From: Chlorobium phaeovibrioides
Lineage (GTDB): Bacteria; Bacteroidota; Chlorobiia; Chlorobiales; Chlorobiaceae
DNA: 64,000 bases
Reading direction: 5' to 3'
NCBI RefSeq assembly: GCF_003968655.1
Contig: NZ_RXYK01000003.1
Span: 124,001-188,000, forward strand
A model generated the notes under the pieces. The model was not told where the DNA came from. It saw only the letters and a program-made list of their open reading frames with translations, and ran no database searches. Below are positions 33,513-41,824 of this stretch, one piece after another. The stretch's first letter is position 1. Each line of letters opens with the position of its first letter. Position numbers and translations under genes: made by a program.

Positions 33513-34067
33513 TTGCAGGGTCATATTTTCAACCTTCCCAATGCGTTGAGTTTCCTCAGGATTCTTCTGATCCCATGGTTTCTCTATTATCTCCATGTCG
33601 GGAATACAACTGTAGCTGTATCGCTGATGCTTGTTGCCGTCCTCTCAGACTGGTTTGACGGGCAGGCGGCGCGCTGGACGAATGAGGTGTCGGAGATGGG
33701 CAAGATTCTCGATCCCCTGGCCGACAAGCTCTGTCTGGCAAGTGTTGCGCTCTATTACCTTTGGGTTGGTGAGCTTCCCCTCTGGTTTGTCCTGTTTGCC
33801 GTTGTGCGCGATCTCGTGATTTTCGGCGGGGCTGCCTGGGTGCGTCACCGTCACCAGATGGTCACTACTTCACTATGGCCCGGAAAGTGGGCTGTGGGTT
33901 TTGTGTCCATGCTCTTCATCACAATGGTGTGGCCGCTCCCGATTTTTGAGAGCTGGCCGTTCAAGGAGCTTTTCCTCTACCTTTCCACCATCATGCTGTT
34001 CTACTCCTTTGTTCTCTACTGCATCCGTTTTTACCGGATTCACAAGGGACTTGAATTCAGGAGTTAG
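33513..34067 (+). CDS. pgsA: CDP-diacylglycerol-glycerol-3-phosphate 3-phosphatidyltransferase family protein
   Basis: Committed step to phosphatidylglycerol: exchange of CMP for glycerol 3-phosphate. 184 residues, several membrane helices. The CDP-alcohol phosphotransferase motif is complete: SDWFDGQAARWTNEVSEMGKILDPLADKL, i.e. D-G-x2-A-R-x8-G-x3-D-x3-D. The N-terminal NLPNALSFLRILLIPWF is also typical of PgsA. The start is probably the TTG at 33513, since no ATG lies before the motif. It follows ruvC by 17 bases and ends overlapping lpxC/fabZ on the other strand by 4 bases. Phosphatidylglycerol matters for the photosynthetic membrane and chlorosome envelope. Confidence 0.9.
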   Translation: MQGHIFNLPNALSFLRILLIPWFLYYLHVGNTTVAVSLMLVAVLSDWFDGQAARWTNEVSEMGKILDPLADKLCLASVALYYLWVGELPLWFVLFAVVRDLVIFGGAAWVRHRHQMVTTSLWPGKWAVGFVSMLFITMVWPLPIFESWPFKELFLYLSTIMLFYSFVLYCIRFYRIHKGLEFRS

Positions 34068-35470
34068 TTCCCGGGCTTGTCCATTACGGTTGCCATCAGT
34101 GAGGCTTCACATACCAGTTCGCCCCTTACGAAGGCTTTTGCCTCAAACTGGCAGACGCTTCTTCGCATATTGACCATGACCCCTTCAATAACAAGTGTGT
34201 CGCCCGGCAGTACCGGCTTGCGGAACCGTGCTTTGTCTATTGCCATGAAGTAGACAACGCTCTCTTTCGTATTGTCTTTGCCGTTGAGCATCATGATGCC
34301 TCCAGTCTGCGCCATTGCCTCAATGATGAGCACGCCCGGCATGACGGGATTGCCCGGGAAATGCCCCTGGAAGAATGGCTCGTTCATGGTGACATTCTTT
34401 ATGGCGACAATTTTTTCGTCAAGCTTGAACTCGACGATTTTGTCTATCAAAAGGAATGGGTAGCGATGAGGCAGCATTTTCTGGATGGCGTTGATGTCAA
34501 AAATCACGCCGGCTTTTTTCTCGTGCTGGTACTGACGGGCCAGTTTGTTGCGGTCGGCATATTTTTTAAGCTGGCGGACAAACTCGACATTTGATGCATG
34601 TCCGGGACGGGCTGCAAGCACCTGGGCTTTGACTGGCATGCCGAGAAGCGCCATGTCGCCAAGGAGGTCGAGCAGTTTGTGCCGGGCAGGCTCGTTCTTG
34701 TAGCGGAGCTCGCGGTTGTTGAGGATTCCGTTCTCTCCAATGACAAGGTGGTCGCTGTCGAGTCCCAGTTTTTCGCCGAGATCCAGCATCTCCCTTTTTT
34801 CCATCTCCTTGTCAATGATGACAATGGCGTTGTCGACATCACCGCCTTTGATGATGCCCTGGCCGGCAAGTGCTTCAACTTCAGAGAGGAAGCAGAAGGT
34901 TCGGGAGGGTGCGAACTCGGTGAGGAACTCCTGTTCCAGGTCGAAGAGTCCGGAGTGCTGTGAACCGAGGGCGGGATTCTTGTAGTCGACCATGACAGTG
35001 GTGCGGAAGTTGTCAAGCGGCAAAGCTACGATGTCCACACTGTTTTCGGTGTCGTGGTACTCAATGGTTTCGTCTATGACCAGATAGTTTTTCGGCTCAT
35101 CCTGATCTTCAAAGCCAGCTTCAATGAGGGCTTCTGCAAAAGGGAGCGAACTTCCGTCCATGACCGGGGGTTCCGGTCCGTCCATCTCAATGCGGCAGTT
35201 GTCAACCTGCAGGCCGTAGAGGGCTCCGAGAACATGTTCCGTGGTGTAGACCTTGACGCCGCCAATGCCGATGGTGGTACCGCGGAGCACTTCAACCACA
35301 TTGTCTATCAGCGCAGGGATTTCGGGGCTGTCCGCCACATCGGTCCTGATGAAACGGTAACCGTATCCGGCCGGTGCCGGCTTGAAAGTGATTCTGCATT
35401 CCTTGCCGGTATGCAGTCCTGTTCCCGAGAGGGAGGCTTCTTTTTTGAGTGTGCGCTGATGAATGAGCAT
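34064..35470 (-). CDS. lpxC/fabZ: Bifunctional UDP-3-O-acyl-GlcNAc deacetylase / 3-hydroxyacyl-ACP dehydratase
   Basis: 468 residues from the ATG at 35470. Residues 1 to about 310 are LpxC, the committed zinc deacetylase of lipid A synthesis: [39 protein letters not shown], and the zinc centre [16 protein letters not shown]. Residues from about 325 are FabZ, the dehydratase of fatty acid elongation: [47 protein letters not shown] (catalytic His and Glu). The fusion joins two enzymes that compete for 3-hydroxyacyl-ACP and is a known trait of Bacteroidota and Chlorobiota. An open extension to 35536 (22 codons) is unlike the family. Confidence 0.97.
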   Translation of the reverse strand: MLIHQRTLKKEASLSGTGLHTGKECRITFKPAPAGYGYRFIRTDVADSPEIPALIDNVVEVLRGTTIGIGGVKVYTTEHVLGALYGLQVDNCRIEMDGPEPPVMDGSSLPFAEALIEAGFEDQDEPKNYLVIDETIEYHDTENSVDIVALPLDNFRTTVMVDYKNPALGSQHSGLFDLEQEFLTEFAPSRTFCFLSEVEALAGQGIIKGGDVDNAIVIIDKEMEKREMLDLGEKLGLDSDHLVIGENGILNNRELRYKNEPARHKLLDLLGDMALLGMPVKAQVLAARPGHASNVEFVRQLKKYADRNKLARQYQHEKKAGVIFDINAIQKMLPHRYPFLLIDKIVEFKLDEKIVAIKNVTMNEPFFQGHFPGNPVMPGVLIIEAMAQTGGIMMLNGKDNTKESVVYFMAIDKARFRKPVLPGDTLVIEGVMVNMRRSVCQFEAKAFVRGELVCEASLMATVMDKPGN

Positions 35471-35580
35471 CGTGTGTTGTTGTTGCTCCCGCCAGGACAG
35501 CCGTGGCGGAAAATGGGCCCCTGTGTCATGAGGCAAAAGTGATGATTTTCAAGATACGAAAGAAGAGGATTCTCTTCAAA

Positions 35581-36408
35581 TCATAGAGGAGTTGAAGAGG
35601 GTGGATCTTCCGGGGGGAAGTGTCGTTGTGCCATTGACAGCAGGAGAGGGTGAGTCAGGCTGCTGCCTGCAATGATGCTTTTATGGCTGAAAACATCCCG
35701 CTTTCCATGAAAGTCGGTGACTATGCCGCCAGCTTCGCGTACAAGAAGCACTCCCGCGGCGAAGTCCCATGGGAGAAGTTTGTATTCCCAGAAGCCGTCG
35801 AACCGTCCGCAGGCGGTATATGCCAGATCGATTGCCGCGGAGCCGGCGCGCCTGACGCCTGAAGAGATATGAATGACATCGCGGAGCATCTCCATGTAGC
35901 TGTCGAGATAGCCATAGTCCTTGAAAGGGAGCCCCGTGGCTATAAGGTAGCCATCTTCTTCCTGCCGGTCTGTTACGCGGATGGGTTTGCCGTTGAGCAG
36001 GGCTCCCTTTCCCGGTTCAGCAGTGAAAAGTTCGTTGGTGATGGGAAGATAGACTACGCCTGCGATGAGTTCTCCGTCGCTTCCCTGAAGAGCTATGCTG
36101 ATGGAGAATACAGGAAAGGAGTGAATGAAGTTCAGTGTGCCGTCAAGCGGGTCGACTATCCATCTGCGTCCAGATCGGGGCGTCATTGTTGTCCCCTCTT
36201 CGCAGAGCATACCGTCCTCGGGGAAGGCTTCGGAGAGGATGAGGCTGATTTCGGCTTCGCATTGCCTGTCTGTTTCTGTGACGAAATCCTTGAACTCTTT
36301 GGTGTGGATTTCGCTTTTTCGGAGCTCGCCGAATTTATTGAGGGTAATTGCCCCTGCTGCATGGGCCGCTCGCGTGGCGGTAAGGATTTCCGGGGATTGT
36401 TGCGGCAT
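35581..36408 (-). CDS. suhB: Inositol monophosphatase family protein
   Basis: 275-residue Mg-dependent phosphatase. The signature WIVDPLDGTLNFIHSFPVFSISIAL carries the metal-binding Asp-Pro-Leu-Asp-Gly, preceded by the conserved Glu pair in CEEGT, and the C-terminal LLPWDFAAGVLLVREAGGIVTDF carries the WDxAAG motif. SAAIDLAYTACGRFDGFWE is also typical. Substrates in bacteria include inositol-1-phosphate, fructose-1,6-bisphosphate and PAP(S); the sequence does not settle which. It is divergent from tspO across 190 bases and lies upstream of lpxC/fabZ on the same strand. Confidence 0.9.
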   Translation of the reverse strand: MPQQSPEILTATRAAHAAGAITLNKFGELRKSEIHTKEFKDFVTETDRQCEAEISLILSEAFPEDGMLCEEGTTMTPRSGRRWIVDPLDGTLNFIHSFPVFSISIALQGSDGELIAGVVYLPITNELFTAEPGKGALLNGKPIRVTDRQEEDGYLIATGLPFKDYGYLDSYMEMLRDVIHISSGVRRAGSAAIDLAYTACGRFDGFWEYKLLPWDFAAGVLLVREAGGIVTDFHGKRDVFSHKSIIAGSSLTHPLLLSMAQRHFPPEDPPSSTPL

Positions 36409-36597
36409 GGCTGTTGGCGGAGGGTCAGATTAAGATGGTTATGACTGTTTCAAGGTGGCAATATAGTATTTCGCTGGTATTTCCGTTCGGAACGGGCGGC
36501 TTGCATGGCGGGAATTATCCCTCTTTGTACTATGTTGCATTGGGTGTCTCAACAATACTCTTTCCTGATAAGAGTCCAATTAATACAAATCATGATC

Positions 36598-37080
36598 ATG
36601 AAAAATCTCAATCCATTGAAGACAGGACTGGCGATAGCGATCTGTTTCGTTTTTGCCTATGGTGGCAGCATTTTTACTCCGCTGCCCGGTTCGGAGTGGT
36701 ATTACCAGATACTCAACAAACCTTCCTGGAATCCGCCGGACTGGCTCTTTCTTCCTGTCTGGACGGTACTGTTCTTGATGATGGGTACGGCTATGGGGCT
36801 TGTGGCGAGCAAAGAGGGGGCTCCTGTGGAGCAGGTGCGCTCGGCCTGGATTGTCTTTGTGGGCCAGCTTGTCCTGAACCTGGCCTGGTCCACGGCATTT
36901 TTCGGCCTCCACTCTCCGCTTCTTGCCATGGGCGTGATTGTGCTGCTTTGGGCGGCAATTGTTGTGACGATGATGCAGTTCCGTGCTGTTGTTCCCCTTG
37001 CAGCATGGTTGCTGGTTCCCTATCTCGCCTGGGTCAGTTTTGCGGGCTTCCTGAACTTCATCATCTGGCAGATGAACTGA
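36598..37080 (+). CDS. tspO: TspO/MBR tryptophan-rich sensory protein
   Basis: 160-residue membrane protein with five helices. Family text: GGSIFTPLPGSEWYYQILNKPSWNPPDWLFLPVWTVLFLMMGTAMGLV, then LVLNLAWSTAFFGLHSPLLAMGVIVLLW and LLVPYLAWVSFAGFLNFIIWQMN. Thirteen or so Trp residues line the predicted porphyrin or sterol pocket, including the conserved NLAWS and LVPYLAWVSFA. In Rhodobacter TspO modulates photosynthesis genes by way of tetrapyrrole export or breakdown. Start choice: ATG at 36598 or 36592. It is single-gene, ended by a strong terminator shared with acs. Confidence 0.93.
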   Translation: MKNLNPLKTGLAIAICFVFAYGGSIFTPLPGSEWYYQILNKPSWNPPDWLFLPVWTVLFLMMGTAMGLVASKEGAPVEQVRSAWIVFVGQLVLNLAWSTAFFGLHSPLLAMGVIVLLWAAIVVTMMQFRAVVPLAAWLLVPYLAWVSFAGFLNFIIWQMN

Positions 37081-37100
37081 GTGGGGGTATAGGGTGTACA

Positions 37101-37136
37101 ATGAAAAAAGCCCGGTGGATGCCGGGCTTTTTTCAT
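37101..37136. terminator. Bidirectional terminator between tspO and acs
   Basis: A perfect 15-pair palindromic stem (37101-37115 with 37122-37136) around a 6-base loop: a GC core GCCCGG/CCGGGC flanked by A6 and T6. It ends transcription from both convergent genes, tspO and acs. Confidence 0.93.
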
Positions 37137-37149
37137 GTTCGTCTCCTGC

Positions 37150-39126
37150 TCAGCTTTCATCTTCCTTCTCGCGGAGGTTTTCAAGAACGCCGAAGTCTTC
37201 AAGGGTGGTGACATCTCCCTTGATTTCGTTGCTGGTTGCCAGCTCGCGGAGGAGGCGACGCATGATTTTGCCGCTTCTGGTTTTCGGGAGTCCTTTTGCC
37301 CACCTGATTTCGTCGGGCTTGGCTATGGGGCCGATCTCCTTGGCTACATGGTTGCGCAGTGCCTCACGCAGCTTCATGTCGCCTTCGTATTCGTCCTTGA
37401 GGGTGACGAAGGCAACAAGAGCGTTGCCCTTGATGTCGTCGGGACGGCTGACTACTGCGGCTTCTGCAACGGCCTCGTATGAGACGAGGGCGCTTTCAAC
37501 TTCGCTGGTGCCGAGCCTGTGACCTGATACATTGACCACATCATCAACGCGGCCCATGATCCAGATGTAACCGTCCTCATCCTTTCGTGCACCGTCACCT
37601 GTGAAGTACATGTCGTGGAATTCTGACCAGTAGGTTTCTTCATACCGTTTGTTGTCGCCGTAGATGGTACGGAGCATTGATGGCCATGGCTTTTTGATGA
37701 CCAGGTAGCCGCCTTCATTCGGGCCGCATGGGGTGCCGTCTTTCTGGACGACATCTGCCATGATGCCGGGAAGGGGACGGGTTGCGGTGCCGGGTTTGGT
37801 CGGGGTTGCTCCGGGAAGGGGAGAGACCATGATGCCACCGGTTTCAGTCTGCCACCAGGTGTCGACAATCGGGCATTTCTCCTGCCCTACCACCTTGTGA
37901 TACCACATCCAGGCTTCGGGGTTGATTGGTTCGCCGACTGTGCCGAGAAGGCGCAGCGAACTGATGTTGTGCTTGGTGACCCATTCGTCGCCGGCGCGGA
38001 TGAAGGCGCGGATGGCGGTAGGGGCCGTGTAGAGAATGGTGACTTTGTGGCGGTTGATGATGTCCCAGAAGCGGTCCCACTGGGGGTAGTTCGGGGCACC
38101 TTCATACATGAGCAGGGTTGCGCCGTTGAGAAGCGGCCCATAGACCATGTAGCTGTGGCCGGTGATCCAGCCGACATCAGCAGTACACCAGTAGATGTCA
38201 TCGTCGCGGATGTCGAAGACATAGCGGAACGAACTTGCTGCGTGGACCATGTAGCCGGCGGTGGTGTGCAGAATGCCTTTGGGCTTTCCTGTTGAGCCAC
38301 TGGTGTAGAGGACGAAGAGCGGATGTTCGGATTCAACCTCCACGGGTTCAGATTCGTCGGATGCCAGCCCCATGAGGTCGTGCCACCAGTGATCCATGCC
38401 GTCGTGCATGCTGATTTCCTCTCCGGTCACCTTCAGGACGATGACGCTGCGGACGGAAGGGGTGTTGACGATTGCCTCGTCGACAATATTCTTGAGGTTG
38501 ATTGAACCACCGCGGCGACGGGTGCCGTCACAGCAGATGATGAGTTTTGCGCGGGAGTCGTTGACCCGTTCGGTAATGGCGTGGGCTGAAAAACCTGCGA
38601 AGATGACATTGTGGACAGCGCCTACTCGTGCACATGCCAGAACAGCTATGACCAGCTCAGGCACCATGCCCATGTAGATTGCTACGCGGTCACCGGGTTT
38701 GATTCCTGCAATTCTCAGTACATTGGCGAACTTTGAGACCTGGCGGTGGAGTTCTCCGTAGGTGAGTACCCGCTGCTCACCCTCTTCGCCTTCCCATATG
38801 ATGGCGGCTTTGTTTTTTCTCCAGCTGTTGGCGTGAACATCAACGGCATTGTAGCAGATGTTTGTGGTGCCGCCGTTGAACCATTTTGCATAGGGGGTAT
38901 CCCATTCGAGCACGCTGTCCCACTTTTTGAACCAGTGAAACTCTTCGGCAAGGCCTCCCCAGTAGCTGTCGGGGTCCTCTGCGGCTGCCTTGTACAGTGT
39001 TTCGTACTCTTCCATGCTTCCGATTCGGGCTTTTTCCGAAAATGCTGCCGGAGGGGGAAATTTTCGCTTTTCAGACATGACAGAGCTTATCGCGTCTGTC
39101 CCTTTCTTGTTGTCGTCTGTAGCCAT
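37150..39126 (-). CDS. acs: Acetyl-CoA synthetase (AMP-forming)
   Basis: Activates acetate to acetyl-CoA via acetyl-AMP. 658 residues from ATG 39126. Motifs: YTSGSTGKPKGILHT (P-loop), DIYWCTADVGWITGHSYMVYGPL, DTWWQTETGGIMVSPLPG (acetate pocket with Trp), YFTGDGARKDEDGYIWIMGRVDDVVNVSGHRLGTSEVE and the C-terminal LPKTRSGKIMRRLLR, whose Lys is the acyl-adenylate catalytic residue and acetylation site. An ATG at 39183 would add 19 residues and has a fair purine-rich site, so the start is not certain. With NifJ at the end of the window it gives the acetate assimilation route typical of green sulfur bacteria. Confidence 0.96.
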   Translation of the reverse strand: MATDDNKKGTDAISSVMSEKRKFPPPAAFSEKARIGSMEEYETLYKAAAEDPDSYWGGLAEEFHWFKKWDSVLEWDTPYAKWFNGGTTNICYNAVDVHANSWRKNKAAIIWEGEEGEQRVLTYGELHRQVSKFANVLRIAGIKPGDRVAIYMGMVPELVIAVLACARVGAVHNVIFAGFSAHAITERVNDSRAKLIICCDGTRRRGGSINLKNIVDEAIVNTPSVRSVIVLKVTGEEISMHDGMDHWWHDLMGLASDESEPVEVESEHPLFVLYTSGSTGKPKGILHTTAGYMVHAASSFRYVFDIRDDDIYWCTADVGWITGHSYMVYGPLLNGATLLMYEGAPNYPQWDRFWDIINRHKVTILYTAPTAIRAFIRAGDEWVTKHNISSLRLLGTVGEPINPEAWMWYHKVVGQEKCPIVDTWWQTETGGIMVSPLPGATPTKPGTATRPLPGIMADVVQKDGTPCGPNEGGYLVIKKPWPSMLRTIYGDNKRYEETYWSEFHDMYFTGDGARKDEDGYIWIMGRVDDVVNVSGHRLGTSEVESALVSYEAVAEAAVVSRPDDIKGNALVAFVTLKDEYEGDMKLREALRNHVAKEIGPIAKPDEIRWAKGLPKTRSGKIMRRLLRELATSNEIKGDVTTLEDFGVLENLREKEDES

Positions 39127-39294
39127 TGATCGCCAGGATTTATGTGTTGAAAAAATCACGGGTTTCCTCTTTTTTGGCGGCATGACTCACTTCCGTCACA
39201 CCGGGGGAAGCCTGAACAGGAATGTTACATAAAAAAATGTTCTTCATCAATGATTGTGACAGCCTCTCTCCGGGCTCTTGCCGTATCGCTCACC

Positions 39295-41712
39295 CTATTT
39301 TACGGCAAAATTTATGAGTTTGTCGGGAACAACGATTTCTTTCATGATTGTGACCCCTTCAAGGAATTTCTTCACCCCTTCAAGGGCTTTGGCCTCATTC
39401 AGCAGCTGTTCTTTCGGGCAGCCCGGTGCTGCGGTGAATGAGCCTCTGAGTTTTCCGTTGACCTGGACTGCTATGGTCACTTCTTTGTCCTGTGCAAGTT
39501 CCGGATCAAACTCAGGGAAGGGAGCAAGGGAAATGGATTCCTGGTGGCCGAGTGCTTCCCAGAGCTCTTCCGAGAGGTGAGGCGCATAGGGGGCGAGCAG
39601 GAGGAGAAGGGTTTCGACGGCAATGCGGCTGCTTTCTCCGGTGCGGTGCAGTTCGTTGGTGAACACCATCATTTCGGCAATGGCGGTGTTGAATTTGAGG
39701 TTTTCAGTGTCCGCAGCAACTTTTTTGATGGTTTTGTGCATCCGTCGCAGGAGGTCAGGGGAGGGTGCGAGGGTGGAGAGGTCGGCCCGTGTGCCTTCTG
39801 GCTCTGGCCAGACAAGCCGCCATACCCGTGAGAGAAACCGGCTGACGCCTTCTATTCCATTGGTGTTCCATGGCTTGACCTGTTCGAGGGGACCGAGGAA
39901 CATCTCGTACAGCCGGACTGCGTCGGCGCCGTAGGTCTGGAGTACATGGTCCGCAGGAATGACATTGCCCCGGGATTTAGACATTTTTTCGTTGTCTTCT
40001 CCCAGAATCATTCCCTGGTTGAAGAGCCGCTGGAAGGGCTCTTTTGTGCTGACGACCTTGAGGTCAAAGAGTACCTTGTGCCAGAATCGGGCGTAGAGCA
40101 GATGGAGTACGGCATGTTCCGCACCTCCTATGTAAAGGTCAACATTCATCCAGTAGGCCTCTTTGGCAGGGTCGACGGGAAGCTTGCTGTTGTGGGGGTC
40201 AATGAAGCGGAGGTAGTACCAGCAGCTCCCGGCCCATTGCGGCATGGTGTTGGTTTCACGACGGAAGGGGCCGTTTTCATCAGTGCCGTTAAGCCATTCG
40301 GGGATGTTGGCCAGCGGTGATTCACCGGTTTCGGTGGGCTGGTATGCCTCAACCTCCGGCAGCATCAGGGGGAGGCTGGTTTCGGGTTTCAGTGTTCCAT
40401 CGGGGTAATGTTTGATGGGTATCGGTTCTCCCCAGTAACGCTGACGGCTGAATATCCAGTCGCGGAGACGGTAGTTGACCTTTCGTTTTCCTGCTTTTTT
40501 CTTTTCAAGCCATGAAGCCATCAGTTCAAATGCTTCCGGAAAGGCAAGGCCGTTGAGGCTGATGTCATTGTTGCTGGAGTTGACAACCGTACTGTCTTTG
40601 CCTTCAAAGACTTCCTGCTGGACATCGTGGGGGCTTTTGACCACCTCGATGATCGGGAGGCCATACTGTTTTGCAAATTCCCAGTCGCGGCTGTCGTGAG
40701 CAGGGACCGACATGATTGCGCCTGTGCCGTAGCTGGTGAGCACGAAGTCAGATATCCATACGGGGAGCGGTTCGCCGGTGGCGGGGTTGATTGCGTAGGA
40801 TCCGGTGAAAACACCTGTTTTGTCTTTCTGAAGTCCGGTGCGTTCCAGCTCGGTTTTGAGCTTCGCTTTTGCGATGTACTCCTTGACGGCAACCAGCTGC
40901 TGCGCAGTGGCAAGTTTTTCAGCCATTGCGTGTTCCGGGGAGATGACCAGATAGGTGGCTCCAAAGAGTGTATCGGGTCGGGTGGTGTAGACCCGGAGCA
41001 TTGTTCTGTGACAGCGGAGTTCAAAGTCAACCTCCACTCCTTCGCTTCTCCCGATCCAGTTGCGCTGCATCTGCTTCACATTTTCGGGCCAGTCGAGCCC
41101 GTCAAGGTCTTCAAGAAGACGGTCGGCGTAGGCAGTTATTTTCAGTACCCACTGGCGGAGCGGGCGACGGACAACGGTAAGGCCGTCTGCCAATTTTTCC
41201 TCAACCTCTTCATTGGCAAGCACTGCACGGAGTTCAACGCACCAGTTGACATCCACCTCCGACATATAGGCCAGCCCCATTTCATGAAGTTTCAGGAAGA
41301 TCCACTGTGTCCATTGGAAGTATCCTGGGTCGGTGGTGTTGATTTCGCGCGACCAGTCATACGAAAAACCCATTGCCTGAAGAGTTTCCTTGAAGTTGGC
41401 AATGTTTTTTTGTGTCGTGTCGCTGGGGTGGGTTCCTGTTTTGATTGCGAACTGTTCGGCTGGAAGGCCGAAAGCGTCCCATCCCATCGGGTGGAGCACA
41501 TTGTACCCGCGGCTGCGCCGGTAACGGGCAGAGATGTCGGAGGCGGTGTAGCCTTCAAGATGGCCGACATGGAGCCCTGAGCCGCTGGGGTAGGGGAACA
41601 TGTCGAGCACATAGTATTTGGGCTTTTCGGGCGCTTCTCCGGTTTTGAATGTTTCCTGCTGTTTCCAGCGGGCCTGCCATTTTTTTTCCGTCTTTGAAAA
41701 ATCGTACCTCAT
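39295..41712 (-). CDS. leuS: Leucyl-tRNA synthetase
   Basis: 805-residue class I synthetase from the ATG at 41712 (MRYDFSKTEKKWQARW). HIGH motif: FPYPSGSGLHVGHLEGYTASD; editing domain present in the middle (ARYMVMSVP-like text is replaced here by TSYGTGAIMSVPAHDSRD); KMSKS loop: NEKMSKSRGNVI. The C terminus has the anticodon-binding and LeuS-specific tail ending VVPDKLINFAVK. The frame is open 77 codons upstream into the pnp terminator, which is not coding. It lies 113 bases downstream of pnp, beyond a terminator, so it should have its own promoter. Confidence 0.97.
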   Translation of the reverse strand: MRYDFSKTEKKWQARWKQQETFKTGEAPEKPKYYVLDMFPYPSGSGLHVGHLEGYTASDISARYRRSRGYNVLHPMGWDAFGLPAEQFAIKTGTHPSDTTQKNIANFKETLQAMGFSYDWSREINTTDPGYFQWTQWIFLKLHEMGLAYMSEVDVNWCVELRAVLANEEVEEKLADGLTVVRRPLRQWVLKITAYADRLLEDLDGLDWPENVKQMQRNWIGRSEGVEVDFELRCHRTMLRVYTTRPDTLFGATYLVISPEHAMAEKLATAQQLVAVKEYIAKAKLKTELERTGLQKDKTGVFTGSYAINPATGEPLPVWISDFVLTSYGTGAIMSVPAHDSRDWEFAKQYGLPIIEVVKSPHDVQQEVFEGKDSTVVNSSNNDISLNGLAFPEAFELMASWLEKKKAGKRKVNYRLRDWIFSRQRYWGEPIPIKHYPDGTLKPETSLPLMLPEVEAYQPTETGESPLANIPEWLNGTDENGPFRRETNTMPQWAGSCWYYLRFIDPHNSKLPVDPAKEAYWMNVDLYIGGAEHAVLHLLYARFWHKVLFDLKVVSTKEPFQRLFNQGMILGEDNEKMSKSRGNVIPADHVLQTYGADAVRLYEMFLGPLEQVKPWNTNGIEGVSRFLSRVWRLVWPEPEGTRADLSTLAPSPDLLRRMHKTIKKVAADTENLKFNTAIAEMMVFTNELHRTGESSRIAVETLLLLLAPYAPHLSEELWEALGHQESISLAPFPEFDPELAQDKEVTIAVQVNGKLRGSFTAAPGCPKEQLLNEAKALEGVKKFLEGVTIMKEIVVPDKLINFAVK

Positions 41713-41748
41713 GGGGCGCAGTGTCGTTCTGGTCTTTGTTCGTAAAAG

Positions 41749-41782
41749 AAAAAGCAGTGCAGGGTCTTCTGCACTGCTTTTT
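41749..41782. terminator. Terminator hairpin between pnp and leuS
   Basis: A perfect 14-pair stem (41749-41762 with 41769-41782), GCAGTGCAG core flanked by A5 and T5, 6-base loop. On the minus strand it lies after the pnp stop codon and before leuS, and ends in a U-run, so it terminates pnp transcripts; symmetric A/T flanks mean it could work on both strands. Confidence 0.9.
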
Positions 41783-41824
41783 GGCTTCAAGGGTTCAGTG
41801 ATGAGTTTCGTTGACTGTTCTGCC

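Noticed and set aside
35562-35577. GAAGAG/CTCTTC hairpin next to the inositol monophosphatase stop codon
   Set aside because: It lies upstream of the phosphatase stop only by a few bases on the minus strand's 3' side of lpxC's promoter region; a 6-pair stem with a short T-stretch is too weak to call.
40627-41580. Open frame of 317 codons antisense to leuS
   Set aside because: Low-complexity Cys/Gly/Val-rich translation opposite a certain leucyl-tRNA synthetase gene; no start context.
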